Source: Candidatus Aminicenantota bacterium
GTDB taxonomy: Bacteria > Acidobacteriota > Aminicenantia > Aminicenantales > Aminicenantaceae
NCBI GenBank assembly: GCA_030627155.1
Contig: DAOUSP010000014.1
Span: 1-15,215 of the forward strand
Reading direction: 5' to 3'
Length of the DNA: 15,215 nt
A model generated the notes under the pieces. It had not been told where the DNA came from and did no database searches. It worked only from the letters and a program-made list of their open reading frames with translations. Below, one piece after another: positions 1 through 7,492 of this stretch. The translations under genes were made by a program, and so were the position numbers. Position 1 is the first letter of the stretch. Each line of letters opens with the position of its first letter.

Positions 1-155
1 AAATCATACCTGCGCCTAAGCTGGACATCCACCTGAGCCCAGGCGTTATCAGAGCGATTCCGTAACTTGATTAGCATGTTGTAAATACCTATGCCAATAA
101 CTAAAAAAACTGGAACTAAAATTACAAGAATTATTATTACTTCATATAGTCCCAT
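1..155 (-). CDS. LemA family protein, N-terminal 51 residues (partial at window edge)
   Basis: The 3' part of this gene lies outside the window. The visible 51 residues begin with a short polar stretch, then one strongly hydrophobic segment at about residues 6-24, then YNMLIKLRNR and AWAQVDVQLRRRYD. A single N-terminal membrane anchor followed by a YNxL...LRN...AWAQ(I/V)DVQL(K/R)RR block is the hallmark of the LemA family. Family members are inner-membrane proteins with a helical, mostly cytoplasmic or periplasmic body; their biochemical role is unsettled. The ATG at 155 is supported by AAAGGAG on the minus strand 6 nt upstream. The gene is divergent from the citrate synthase gene and shares a 285-bp spacer with it. 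Family assignment is firm from the motif; function is not inferred. Confidence 0.88.
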   Translation of the reverse strand, partial: MGLYEVIIILVILVPVFLVIGIGIYNMLIKLRNRSDNAWAQVDVQLRRRYD

Positions 156-198
156 TGCTCTCTCCTTTATATCCCTAATATGGATAATTTTTTCTTAT

Positions 199-229
199 AT
201 AATAAACAATTCTGGACTACAAATGTCAA
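199..229 (-). promoter_or_regulatory. Possible sigma-70 promoter for the lemA-like gene
   Basis: On the minus strand TTGACA (229-224) is an exact -35 match. TATTAT (204-199) matches the -10 consensus at 5 of 6 positions, but the spacing is 19 bp, longer than the usual 17. A TTTATT hexamer sits at 17 bp. The predicted transcript start near 192 leaves a leader of about 35 nt carrying the AAAGGAG ribosome binding site. Confidence 0.4.
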
Positions 230-252
230 ATCACATGAGAAGGTTGCCTCAC

Positions 253-284
253 AAATTCAGCAATATTTAAATTCAGCAATATTT
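253..284. repeat. Perfect 16-bp tandem duplication in the lemA/citrate synthase spacer
   Basis: AAATTCAGCAATATTT occurs twice back to back (253-268 and 269-284) without a mismatch. It lies 32 bp upstream of the -35 box of the citrate synthase promoter and on the far side of the lemA promoter. It could be a pair of regulator half-sites or a slippage duplication; the sequence alone does not decide. Confidence 0.8.
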
Positions 285-316
285 TATAATATTTATATTT
301 TTATCCTCCATTTTAA

Positions 317-345
317 TTGACATGACGATGTGAGAATGCTATATT
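317..345 (+). promoter_or_regulatory. Near-consensus sigma-70 promoter with extended -10 for citrate synthase
   Basis: TTGACA (317-322) is followed after exactly 17 bp by TATATT (340-345), with TGC immediately before the -10 (extended -10 element). Eleven of twelve hexamer positions match consensus. The start is predicted near 352, giving a leader of about 90 nt. This suggests strong, largely constitutive expression. Confidence 0.72.
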
Positions 346-380
346 CAATTTCCATTAAAAATACGAAGGAAAATCATACT

Positions 381-421
381 TATTATTAATCAATGGCATT
401 AATATCTAATACTTAATAATA
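381..421. promoter_or_regulatory. AT-rich inverted repeat in the citrate synthase leader
   Basis: TATTATTAA (381-389) and its exact reverse complement TTAATAATA (413-421) flank a 23-nt spacer. They lie downstream of the predicted start and 4-5 nt before the AAAGGAGG ribosome binding site. The dyad could be an operator or a weak leader hairpin next to the ribosome binding site. AT-only dyads arise easily by chance in such spacers. Confidence 0.3.
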
Positions 422-440
422 GTCAAAAGGAGGATCACAA

Positions 441-1742
441 ATGGCATCATTAAAGGAAAAGTTTTCTTCACAAATTGACCCGATGCGCCAGAGAATCCGC
501 ACCATCAATAAGGAACATGGTGACGTCAAAATTTCAGACGTCACAATAGCTCAAGCTTATGGCGGAATGCGCGGCATCAAATGCATGGTGACAGAAACAT
601 CGGCTCTTGACCCGATGGAAGGGATCCGTTTTCGCGGATATACCATTCCAGAACTTCGGGAAAAATTGCCCAAGGCACCAGGCGGAGAAGAGCCACTTCC
701 TGAAGGAATATTTTATCTTTTACTTACTGGTGAATTGCCAACTGAAGATGACGTGAAAGAAATCACTAAAGAATGGCAGAAAAGAAGCGCTCTCCCAGAA
801 CATCTTATCAACACACTTAAAGCTATCCCCAAAGAAACACACCCAATGACACAGTTTTCAATGGCTGTTTTGGCTTTACAAAAAGATTCAATTTTCGCTC
901 AACGATACCGGGAAGGCATGAATAAGTTAGACTACTGGGATCCCATGTTCGAAGACGCAATGAATCTGCTTGCGAAGCTCCCTCATATTGCTGCTTATAT
1001 CTATCGTAAAATCTACAAGAATGACGAGCATATTCCTGCTGACTTCAACCTCGACTGGGGAGGAAATCTTGCTCATATGATGGGCATTGAGAACGAAGAA
1101 TTTAAAGAACTTATGCGGTTGTATCTTGTTCTTCACAGCGACCACGAAGGAGGAAATGTTTCCGCTCATACAACCCACCTTGTAGGCTCTGCTCTCTCGG
1201 ATGCTTTTTATTCTCTTTCCGCAGGATTGGATGGATTAGCTGGACCATTGCATGGCTTAGCAAATCAAGAAGTCCTTCGATGGATAATGGATCTCAGGGA
1301 GAAATTTGGCGGCGTTCCAACCAAAGAACAGCTAAAACAATTTGTTTGGGATACATTGAATGCTGGCCAAGTAATACCTGGATATGGACATGCTGTCCTG
1401 CGAAAAACAGACCCAAGGTATGTTGCTCAAAGAGAATTCGCTCTAAAACACCTTCCTGATGATGAAATCTTTAAAATTGTGAGCGCTCTATATGAAGTAG
1501 TCCCTGATATCCTTATTGAACACGGCAAGGCAAAGAATCCCTGGCCAAATGTTGATGCACATTCTGGCTGCCTGTTAGTCTATTATGGTGTTACTGAATA
1601 TGATTTCTATACTGTGTTTTTCGGCGTCTCCAGGGCACTCGGGGTTCTCGCCTCACTTGTCTGGGACAGAGCCATTGGCTTGCCACTCGAGCGTCCGAAG
1701 AGTGTCACAACAGAATGGATTGAGCAGCAGATTAAAAAGTAA
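441..1742 (+). CDS. gltA: Citrate synthase, eukaryotic/mitochondrial-like type
   Basis: Condenses acetyl-CoA with oxaloacetate to citrate, the entry step of the TCA cycle, in the cytoplasm. The 433-residue protein resembles mitochondrial citrate synthase rather than the common ~370- or ~427-residue bacterial types. The catalytic triad is visible as His271 (PLHGLANQE), His317 (IPGYGHAVLRKTDPRY) and Asp372 (NVDAHSG), each offset by three from pig His274, His320 and Asp375. The C-terminal Arg region GVSRALG...ERPKS is present. The ATG is preceded by AAAGGAGG with good spacing. The gene stands alone, between a strong promoter and an intrinsic terminator, so it is probably monocistronic. Mitochondrial-like citrate synthases are known in Geobacteraceae and some other bacteria. 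The reaction is assigned with high confidence; the symbol follows general usage. Confidence 0.96.
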   Translation: MASLKEKFSSQIDPMRQRIRTINKEHGDVKISDVTIAQAYGGMRGIKCMVTETSALDPMEGIRFRGYTIPELREKLPKAPGGEEPLPEGIFYLLLTGELPTEDDVKEITKEWQKRSALPEHLINTLKAIPKETHPMTQFSMAVLALQKDSIFAQRYREGMNKLDYWDPMFEDAMNLLAKLPHIAAYIYRKIYKNDEHIPADFNLDWGGNLAHMMGIENEEFKELMRLYLVLHSDHEGGNVSAHTTHLVGSALSDAFYSLSAGLDGLAGPLHGLANQEVLRWIMDLREKFGGVPTKEQLKQFVWDTLNAGQVIPGYGHAVLRKTDPRYVAQREFALKHLPDDEIFKIVSALYEVVPDILIEHGKAKNPWPNVDAHSGCLLVYYGVTEYDFYTVFFGVSRALGVLASLVWDRAIGLPLERPKSVTTEWIEQQIKK

Positions 1743-1777
1743 ATTCACCTGCAGAGTCTATAACAAGAGACAAACAC

Positions 1778-1820
1778 AAAAAGAGCAGCGGGAGAAATCT
1801 TTCGCTGCTCTTTTTTTTAT
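1778..1820 (+). terminator. Intrinsic terminator after citrate synthase
   Basis: AAAGAGCAGCG (about 1780-1790) pairs perfectly with CGCTGCTCTTT (1803-1813) around a 12-nt loop, followed by an unbroken T-run to 1818. It sits 36 nt after the stop codon. On the minus strand the same hairpin is followed by five Ts, so it may also stop transcription arriving from the aldehyde dehydrogenase gene. Confidence 0.93.
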
Positions 1821-1912
1821 CTAAATCTAAGAAGACTGAGCCAAGCTACGCCAGTAAAGTTTTCCTTCTCCTTTATCTTGTCTTCGCTTGAGGTTAATTT
1901 TAGGTTTATTAC
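1817..1912 (-). pseudogene. Start-less reading frame ending in ENFTGVAWLSLL, possible gene fragment or repeat
   Basis: Directly behind the aldehyde dehydrogenase stop, the minus strand has an open frame of about 31 codons before a stop at 1819-1817. It contains the string ENFTGVAWLSLL (codons at 1864-1829) after a Lys/Glu-rich stretch. There is no ATG, GTG or TTG start with a ribosome binding site, and a stop lies just upstream in this frame. The string recalls the ENFTG-x-x-W start of some small cupin proteins, so it may be a decayed remnant or part of a dispersed repeat. Recognition is from memory of the motif only. Confidence 0.2.
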
Positions 1913-3327
1913 CTTGAGAGATTAAAACAAATCACTTTTGGTTCGGTCATCTCTAAAAGACTGAATTTGATTCCTTCCCTTCCCAAGCCCGAATATTTAA
2001 TGCCTCCAAATGGCATGGAATCGAGGCGGTAGTCTGTAGAATCATTGATCATCACTCCACCACAATCCAAACCATAGGCACCTTTAAAGGCGATATCCAC
2101 ATTTTTTGTGAATATCGCAGCATGAAGCCCGTAAGGCAAAGAGTTTGCTTTTTTTAATGCCTCATCCAAATCATCCACAGGATAAAGATTCACGGTAGGC
2201 CCAAAGACTTCCTCATAATGAATCGCGGCACCTTCCGGAACATTTTCAAGTACTGTTGGCTCAAAAAAGGCTCCGCGGCGCTTCCCCCCGGTAAGCACAG
2301 AAGCTCCCATGTCCACGGCTTCCTTCACCCAGCTTTCCACGCGTTTTGCTTCCCCTTCGGTTATCATAGGCCCCATATCTGTCTCTTCATTGAGTTTATC
2401 TCCAATTTTGTACCGGGAAGTTCGTTTTACAAATTCTTTTTTAAATTCTTTATAAATACTCCGGTGAATATAAATGCGCTGGACGCCAATGCAATTTTGG
2501 CCTGCAGCCCAGAATGCTCCAGACACACAAGATTCCACGGCTTCCTTTAAGTCAGCATCTTCCCAGACGATAACAGGGGAGTTCGACCCAAGCTCCATTC
2601 CTATCTTTTTAATGCCTGCTACGCCCGCAATTTGCTTTCCTGCTTCAACTCCTCCTGTGAAAGATATCATCCTCACCCTTTGGTCGCGAACCAAATGATC
2701 GCCAATTTCTGACCCATACCCTGTTATAACCTGAAGCACCACTGGAGGAAGGCCTGCCTCAAGAAGGGCCTCTGCCAATTTTAATGCAGACAATGGTGTC
2801 ACTGTTGCCGGTTTTAAAATGGTTGCATTTCCTGCCGCAATTGAAGGGCCAATTTTATGGGCAACCAGATTCAAAGGGTCATTAAATGGAGTTATCGCCA
2901 ATACAACTCCAATAGGGAATCTGTAAAAATACCCCAGGCGATTTTCTCCACCAGGAAAAGAATCGAATGGGATTGTTTCGCCAAGGAGGCGCTTTGCTTC
3001 TTCTGCAGATACTGTCAAAGTGTTGACGCATCGTGAAGCTTCTTTACGAGCCTCACGAATTGTTTTCGAGCCCTCCCGGGCAATAAGGCGGGCGAAATCC
3101 TCCAGGTTCTCTGAGACAATGGATGCCGTCTTATAAAGAATCTGCGCCCTTTCATAAACTGTTAATTTTTTCGCCTGTTCAAATCCTTGAACTGCTGCAT
3201 TTAAAGCAGTTTCAACGTCCTCGCTTGTAGCTTTTGGGACAGTATCTATTAAAGAGTCATCGAAAGGGTCTTTGACCTCAATTTTATGATCCCTGTCAAC
3301 CCATTCCCCATTCAGAAGCATCTTCAT
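1909..3327 (-). CDS. NAD(P)-dependent aldehyde dehydrogenase (lactaldehyde/ALDH21-like clade)
   Basis: A full-length 472-residue member of the aldehyde dehydrogenase superfamily, which oxidises an aldehyde to the acid with NAD(P)+. Visible key residues are Asn149 in TPFN (oxyanion hole), Lys172 in LKPA (cofactor), Glu245 in MELGSN (general base), nucleophile Cys279 in GQNCIG, and Glu373 in EEVFGP. The C-terminal NDSTDYRLDSMPFGG block is typical of the lactaldehyde / phosphonoacetaldehyde / sulfolactaldehyde-type branch rather than betaine-aldehyde enzymes. The start overlaps the stop of the homoserine dehydrogenase gene in an ATGA, and its AGGAGG lies inside that gene's last codons, so translation is coupled. 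The partner suggests aspartate semialdehyde or a related C3-C4 aldehyde as substrate; that is inference. It is not an Asd-type phosphorylating enzyme. Confidence 0.93.
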   Translation of the reverse strand: MKMLLNGEWVDRDHKIEVKDPFDDSLIDTVPKATSEDVETALNAAVQGFEQAKKLTVYERAQILYKTASIVSENLEDFARLIAREGSKTIREARKEASRCVNTLTVSAEEAKRLLGETIPFDSFPGGENRLGYFYRFPIGVVLAITPFNDPLNLVAHKIGPSIAAGNATILKPATVTPLSALKLAEALLEAGLPPVVLQVITGYGSEIGDHLVRDQRVRMISFTGGVEAGKQIAGVAGIKKIGMELGSNSPVIVWEDADLKEAVESCVSGAFWAAGQNCIGVQRIYIHRSIYKEFKKEFVKRTSRYKIGDKLNEETDMGPMITEGEAKRVESWVKEAVDMGASVLTGGKRRGAFFEPTVLENVPEGAAIHYEEVFGPTVNLYPVDDLDEALKKANSLPYGLHAAIFTKNVDIAFKGAYGLDCGGVMINDSTDYRLDSMPFGGIKYSGLGREGIKFSLLEMTEPKVICFNLSR

Positions 3328-4346
3328 TTCTGGCCTCCTATCTTAATCAAATCAACAAGCATACTGTAACCTGTTTCCCTCTTTCCTGCACCAGGACCAA
3401 CGATAGTAACTTCTCCAAGGGTATCGGTAGTAATCGTTATGGCATTTGTTGCACCCATCACGCCTGCCAGTGGATGGGAAAGGTCAATCTCTTCTGGTTC
3501 CACAGAAGCTTTAACTAAATTCCCTTCCTGCCAGATTTTTCCAATAAGTTTAAATCGCTTCCCACGAGATTTTGCGTCAGCAATAGCGCTGGAAGAGATC
3601 CCCGTAATCCCTTCACATGGATAGTCAAAAGGTTTTCCTTTTGCTCCAAAAATGACTTTCGCCAAAATAGTTACTTTAGCCAGGGCATCCCAGCCTAAAA
3701 CATCTGCGTCAGGCACAGCTTCTGCATAGCCGAATTCCTGGGCCTTCTTGAGGGCTTCTTCATATGAAAGGCCCTCCTCCATCCTTGTAAGAATATAATT
3801 TGTTGTTCCGTTTAGAATCCCCTTTATTTCCTGGATTGTACTTCCCGCCAGTGTTTCCCTGAAAAGGTTCAGAACAGGGGTCCCGCTCATGACAGTGCCT
3901 TCAAACAGGAACTGAACCCCTTTATTTTTTGCCAGCGAATTTAGTTCATTATAATAGAGCGCCACAGGACCTTTATTGGTGGTTACAACATGCATGCCTC
4001 GCTCGATTGCTTTCTTGATATGGGAAGTAGCTGGCTCCGCTGTTTTAATGTCTGTATATGTAGCTTCCAGCATGACATCGGCATTGGCTTCCTGAATCAT
4101 GGCTAAAGCATCTCCAGTATATTTTTCTCCAGCACCTTCTGAGAGAGGAATCTCTTTTTTTACAGTATCTAAAGCTTTTCGTAAATCAATACCTTCAGGA
4201 TTGAAAATACTGCCCTTAAGCGTATCTGAAATACCGATAGTCGTGAAATCCAATCCATATTCTTTTAAAAGAATGTTCTTTTTCTCTAAAAGCAGCTCCG
4301 CTAATCCTTGCCCTACAGTTCCAAATCCAATGAAAAGGATACGCAT
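3324..4346 (-). CDS. hom: Homoserine dehydrogenase, short form without ACT domain
   Basis: Interconverts L-aspartate 4-semialdehyde and L-homoserine with NAD(P)(H), in the branch toward threonine and methionine. The 340 residues contain a Rossmann motif GFGTVGQG (7-14), TTNKGPVA (122-129), the family signature GILNGTTNYILTRM (176-189) and AEAVPDADVLGWDALAK (208-224). Glu209, Asp220 and Lys224 correspond to yeast Glu208, Asp219 and Lys223. Many bacterial enzymes have about 430 residues and a C-terminal ACT regulatory domain; this one ends after the catalytic domain, as in yeast and archaeal forms, so ACT-mediated threonine feedback is not expected. The ATG at 4346 follows AAGGAGG. It is first in a two-gene unit with the aldehyde dehydrogenase. 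No aspartokinase or threonine gene lies nearby, so the direction of flux is open. Confidence 0.92.
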   Translation of the reverse strand: MRILFIGFGTVGQGLAELLLEKKNILLKEYGLDFTTIGISDTLKGSIFNPEGIDLRKALDTVKKEIPLSEGAGEKYTGDALAMIQEANADVMLEATYTDIKTAEPATSHIKKAIERGMHVVTTNKGPVALYYNELNSLAKNKGVQFLFEGTVMSGTPVLNLFRETLAGSTIQEIKGILNGTTNYILTRMEEGLSYEEALKKAQEFGYAEAVPDADVLGWDALAKVTILAKVIFGAKGKPFDYPCEGITGISSSAIADAKSRGKRFKLIGKIWQEGNLVKASVEPEEIDLSHPLAGVMGATNAITITTDTLGEVTIVGPGAGKRETGYSMLVDLIKIGGQK

Positions 4347-4436
4347 TGTTTTCCTCCTTGGCTTATATAAATTTGATTTAAAGGTGATGAGAAACTATTT
4401 TTTTGTTCCCCTTTAATTTCATGTTCTTGAGAAAAT

Positions 4437-4465
4437 TCAATACCATATAAAAAGTTATTAGTCAA
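4437..4465 (-). promoter_or_regulatory. Weak candidate promoter for the homoserine/aldehyde dehydrogenase unit
   Basis: On the minus strand TTGACT (4465-4460) is followed after 17 bp by TATTGA (4442-4437), a good -35 with only a 3-of-6 -10. The predicted start would leave a leader of roughly 85 nt before the AAGGAGG site. Other AT-rich hexamers in the region compete, so this is tentative. Confidence 0.28.
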
Positions 4466-4522
4466 GGATTGCCAAAAAATTCGATGAGCCTTAGCAAATT
4501 ACAAAAAACCTGCAAATAAAAG

Positions 4523-4551
4523 CTGAAAAAATTTTAGAGTTTCAATATAAT
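4523..4551 (+). promoter_or_regulatory. Sigma-70 promoter for the Cys/Met PLP enzyme gene
   Basis: A perfect -10 TATAAT (4546-4551) lies 17 bp after CTGAAA (4523-4528), which matches 4 of 6 positions of the -35 consensus. The predicted start near 4558 gives a leader of about 118 nt ending in GGAGG (4667-4671) before the ATG at 4676. Confidence 0.5.
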
Positions 4552-4675
4552 TTACTGGAGATTATATTAACCTGTTAACAAAATAAGTAAAAGTGTGTAT
4601 TTTTGATTCAATGAAGGAATTCCAGTGTAAAAAGAAGGGATTTCCTATCAAAAAATTTATTTTTATGGAGGAATT

Positions 4676-6082
4676 ATGAACGACGATCAACAATACAGGC
4701 CTGGAGTAATGGAATACATCAAAAAGGCCGAAGAACTTCTTGCCAAGAAAGAAACCCACTTGAAGTTCATGAAGAGCTTAAAGTTTGACACTATTGCGGT
4801 TCACGGCCTATATTCTGTAGAAGAAGCCATTAATAATAACCAAGGGGCAGTTATCGAACCTCTCTACCTGTCCACCTCGCAAGCATACAGGGATTCTGAT
4901 GAACTCGAAGCCGCTCTTGCTTATCTAATCCCCACCTGGTGCTACACACGAATTGCTAATCCGACAACCTATTATCTTGAATGGGTTCTTGCCCTTCTGG
5001 AGGGCTATCAGACAGGATATGATACTTCTTGCCTCGTGACCTCCTCAGGAATGTCTGCCATCATGAGTGCTATTGATCCTTTCCTTGTAAAGCAAAAAGA
5101 AGGACAGGAATCGATAAATTTTGTATCGTCTATTCAAGTGTATGGCGGAACATTTCAACATTTCTCTGTAAGAAAAATGCAGGAAAGGGGAATTGAAGTC
5201 CGTTGGGTTCTTCATCCTGAGGACATAAACGACTGGAAAGAAAAAATCGACGAGAACACCCGATTTCTATACGTTGAAGCCCCGAGCAATCCTCAACAGT
5301 CTTTTTGCGATGTTAAGTCCGTGGCTGATTTAGCTCATTCCTGGGAAATTCCTTTCATCTTTGACTCAACATGCGCTACCCCAGCCCTGTTGCGCCCTAT
5401 TGCATACGGAGCAGATATTGTCATCCACTCACTTACAAAAACTATTACTTCAGGAGGGCTCGCTATTGGAGGGGCTTTAATCAGCCGAAAACCTATCGTT
5501 TCTAAAATTAAAAACGACAACCCCCTGTTTAAAGAAAGTTTTGCCGAATATGTCAAGTTCTTCCCATACAGGGATAATGGTCCTGCCTCCTCCCCTGTGA
5601 ATGCTCTTTTTGCAATCAACGACCTTCGTACACTTCGCTCCAAGGTTGACCTGGTCAGTAAAAACTGCCAGAAAGTGGCAGATTTTCTTAGCACCCACCC
5701 CCGAGTAAGTAAGGTTGATTACCTTGGCCACCCAAGCTTCCATCTCCATCAACTGGCAAAAAAGTACATGAAACTTGTCGACTCCGACGATGAAACGGGT
5801 GAAAACGTCAATCGCTATGGACACCTTATGAGTTTCCATGTAGAAGGCCCACCAGAGAATGCAAGAAAAGTCTTTGATAAATTTAAGATAATTTTCAGGG
5901 CCACAGACCTTGGCCGCATTAAGAGTGTCGCCACGATCCCTGCTATCTCGACACACCAGCAACAGGGAGAAGAAGCACGCAAGATGGCAGATATCCCCCC
6001 TCAGCTTATCCGGCTTTGTGTGGGAGCTGAGAATCCTGATGATATCATTGGAGATCTTGACCAGGCCCTCCGCAGCCTTTAA
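4676..6082 (+). CDS. Cys/Met metabolism PLP-dependent enzyme (gamma-synthase/lyase/sulfhydrylase family)
   Basis: A fold-type I PLP enzyme of the cystathionine gamma-synthase / methionine gamma-lyase / O-acetylhomoserine sulfhydrylase family, acting in the cytoplasm. Landmarks run in family order: YTRIANPT (90-97, phosphate-contacting Tyr and Arg), SSGMSAI (123-129), VYGGT (155-159, ring-stacking Tyr), FDSTCATP (229-236, Asp230 to the pyridine N), Schiff-base Lys255 in HSLTK, PAISTH (422-427) and IRLCVG (445-450, substrate-carboxylate Arg). At 468 residues it is longer than typical 380-430-residue members, with about 35 extra N-terminal residues. The motif after the lysine is TITSGG rather than the usual Y-x-x-GH. 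GGAGG precedes the ATG. It is divergent from homoserine dehydrogenase, which favours a homoserine- or methionine-derived substrate. Which reaction it performs cannot be read from sequence alone. Confidence 0.9.
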   Translation: MNDDQQYRPGVMEYIKKAEELLAKKETHLKFMKSLKFDTIAVHGLYSVEEAINNNQGAVIEPLYLSTSQAYRDSDELEAALAYLIPTWCYTRIANPTTYYLEWVLALLEGYQTGYDTSCLVTSSGMSAIMSAIDPFLVKQKEGQESINFVSSIQVYGGTFQHFSVRKMQERGIEVRWVLHPEDINDWKEKIDENTRFLYVEAPSNPQQSFCDVKSVADLAHSWEIPFIFDSTCATPALLRPIAYGADIVIHSLTKTITSGGLAIGGALISRKPIVSKIKNDNPLFKESFAEYVKFFPYRDNGPASSPVNALFAINDLRTLRSKVDLVSKNCQKVADFLSTHPRVSKVDYLGHPSFHLHQLAKKYMKLVDSDDETGENVNRYGHLMSFHVEGPPENARKVFDKFKIIFRATDLGRIKSVATIPAISTHQQQGEEARKMADIPPQLIRLCVGAENPDDIIGDLDQALRSL

Positions 6083-6215
6083 TCTTCAATATAAAAACGC
6101 CTGTGGAGTAAACTCTTATACAAAGAAGTATATAGAGAATAGATTGAATGCTTTCAAAAAACTTAATTTGATGAATTATTGTATTTTAAAAGGCATTCAT
6201 TTAGAATGGGGTTAG

Positions 6216-7478
6216 ATGGAAAAAATAAGAATTATTGGAAGCCATAACCTTCAACTTAAGGGACAAGTAAGAATCAGCGGCGCTAAAAATGCAGTTTTGC
6301 CTGCAATTACCGCAACAATACTAACGGATGAGAATGTTCACCTGGAAAATGTCCCACTTGTCAAGGATGTCTTTACAATTTTAACTTTGATGAAAGAGCT
6401 GGGAGCTGACTGCCATATCAACAGAAATTCCATTTCTATCCGCACAAAAAACATCTGTTCGGATGAGGCCTCTTACGAACTGGTTCGTGCAATGAGGGCA
6501 TCCATCCTGGTCCTGGGGCCGCTTCTTGCCCGTCATGGAAAGGCGATAGTTGCTTTACCAGGAGGGTGTGCCATCGGTTCCCGTCCGATAGACTTACACA
6601 TTCATGGGCTCGAAAAACTGGGCGCTTCCATAAAACTTGAACACGGTTATATCAATGCATCGGCAAAAAAGCTTCATGGGGCAGAAATAGAATTCGAGAA
6701 AAAAACAGTTGGGGGCACAGAAAATCTAATCATGGCTGCTTCTTTAACTAAAGGCGAAACCATTCTAAAAAATTGCTCCTTAGAGCCAGAGGTAACAAAC
6801 CTTTGTGAACTGCTTATTAAAATGGGAGCAAAAATCGACGGCGTCGGCCAAGAAACAATCCGGATAAAAGGAGTCGAGGAATTAGGTGGAGCAACTCATC
6901 AAATCATTCCAGACCGGATAGAGGCAGGAACATTTCTCATAGCCGGAGCCCTAACACAAGGGGATATAACGCTCACACATATCCAGCCCCACCATCTGGA
7001 TACCTTAATCGAAAAACTTCGATATTCTGGTGCCAGGATAGAAAATTTAAATCCTACTACTCTCCGCATTTTGGGTAGCGAAGATATAAAACCTCAAGAT
7101 ATCACAACTTCACCCTATCCAGGTTTTCCAACAGACATGCAAGCACAATTTACTGTGCTTATGACACAGGCAGACGGGACCTCAATCATCACAGAGACCA
7201 TTTTTGACCGAAGATTTTCCCATATAAACGAACTTCTGCGGCTTGGCGCAAATATTGAAGTTTCTGGTGACAAAGCCATTGTCAAGGGAAAATCACCTCT
7301 TTCTGGGGCAGAAATAATAGCTTCAGATTTAAGAGCTTCTGCATCTCTTGTCCTTGCAGGCCTAATTGCAAACGGTGAAACCACTATCAATGATATTGAG
7401 CATCTCGACAGAGGATATGAAAAAATTGAAGAAAAACTAAAATCTCTCGGAGCACAAATAGAAAGACTCCGGGGATAG
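6216..7478 (+). CDS. murA: UDP-N-acetylglucosamine 1-carboxyvinyltransferase
   Basis: Transfers enolpyruvate from PEP to UDP-GlcNAc, the first committed cytoplasmic step of peptidoglycan synthesis. The 420 residues match the family length. SGAKNAVLPA contains Lys24-Asn25 (E. coli Lys22-Asn23), and RAMRAS carries Arg94. The loop LPGGCAIGSRPIDLH carries Cys118 (E. coli Cys115, the fosfomycin target) and Arg123. Asp307 in FPTDMQAQ is the general-base position, and Arg399 lies in LDRGYEKI. Because position 118 is Cys and not Asp, the enzyme should be of the fosfomycin-sensitive type by family knowledge. The ATG follows only a GGGG stretch, a weak ribosome binding site. It is followed after 14 nt by the HIT gene, and murB lies 1.75 kb downstream on the other strand. 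Confidence 0.97.
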   Translation: MEKIRIIGSHNLQLKGQVRISGAKNAVLPAITATILTDENVHLENVPLVKDVFTILTLMKELGADCHINRNSISIRTKNICSDEASYELVRAMRASILVLGPLLARHGKAIVALPGGCAIGSRPIDLHIHGLEKLGASIKLEHGYINASAKKLHGAEIEFEKKTVGGTENLIMAASLTKGETILKNCSLEPEVTNLCELLIKMGAKIDGVGQETIRIKGVEELGGATHQIIPDRIEAGTFLIAGALTQGDITLTHIQPHHLDTLIEKLRYSGARIENLNPTTLRILGSEDIKPQDITTSPYPGFPTDMQAQFTVLMTQADGTSIITETIFDRRFSHINELLRLGANIEVSGDKAIVKGKSPLSGAEIIASDLRASASLVLAGLIANGETTINDIEHLDRGYEKIEEKLKSLGAQIERLRG

Positions 7479-7492
7479 GAGAAAGGCATAAA

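Larger units (their letters stand above)
4347..4675. other. Divergent intergenic region (329 bp) between homoserine dehydrogenase and PLP enzyme genes
   Basis: This AT-rich spacer separates two divergent genes of related chemistry and holds a good plus-strand promoter and a weaker minus-strand candidate. The only palindrome noted is a short GGAATTCC near 4617-4624. I see no SAM-box, T-box or other riboswitch core that I could recognise, and no coding frame. Confidence 0.6.

Noticed and set aside
4347..4675. SAM or T-box riboswitch in the spacer between homoserine dehydrogenase and the PLP gene
   Set aside because: Expected from the gene functions, but no conserved core, specifier loop or terminator/antiterminator pair could be recognised.
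5477..5962. 161-codon minus-strand frame inside the PLP enzyme gene
   Set aside because: It is antisense to strongly conserved coding sequence, with no recognisable domain; a shadow frame.
6083..6215. Small gene or RNA between the PLP enzyme and murA
   Set aside because: 133 bp of AT-rich sequence without a start plus ribosome binding site, without stable hairpins and without a convincing promoter.
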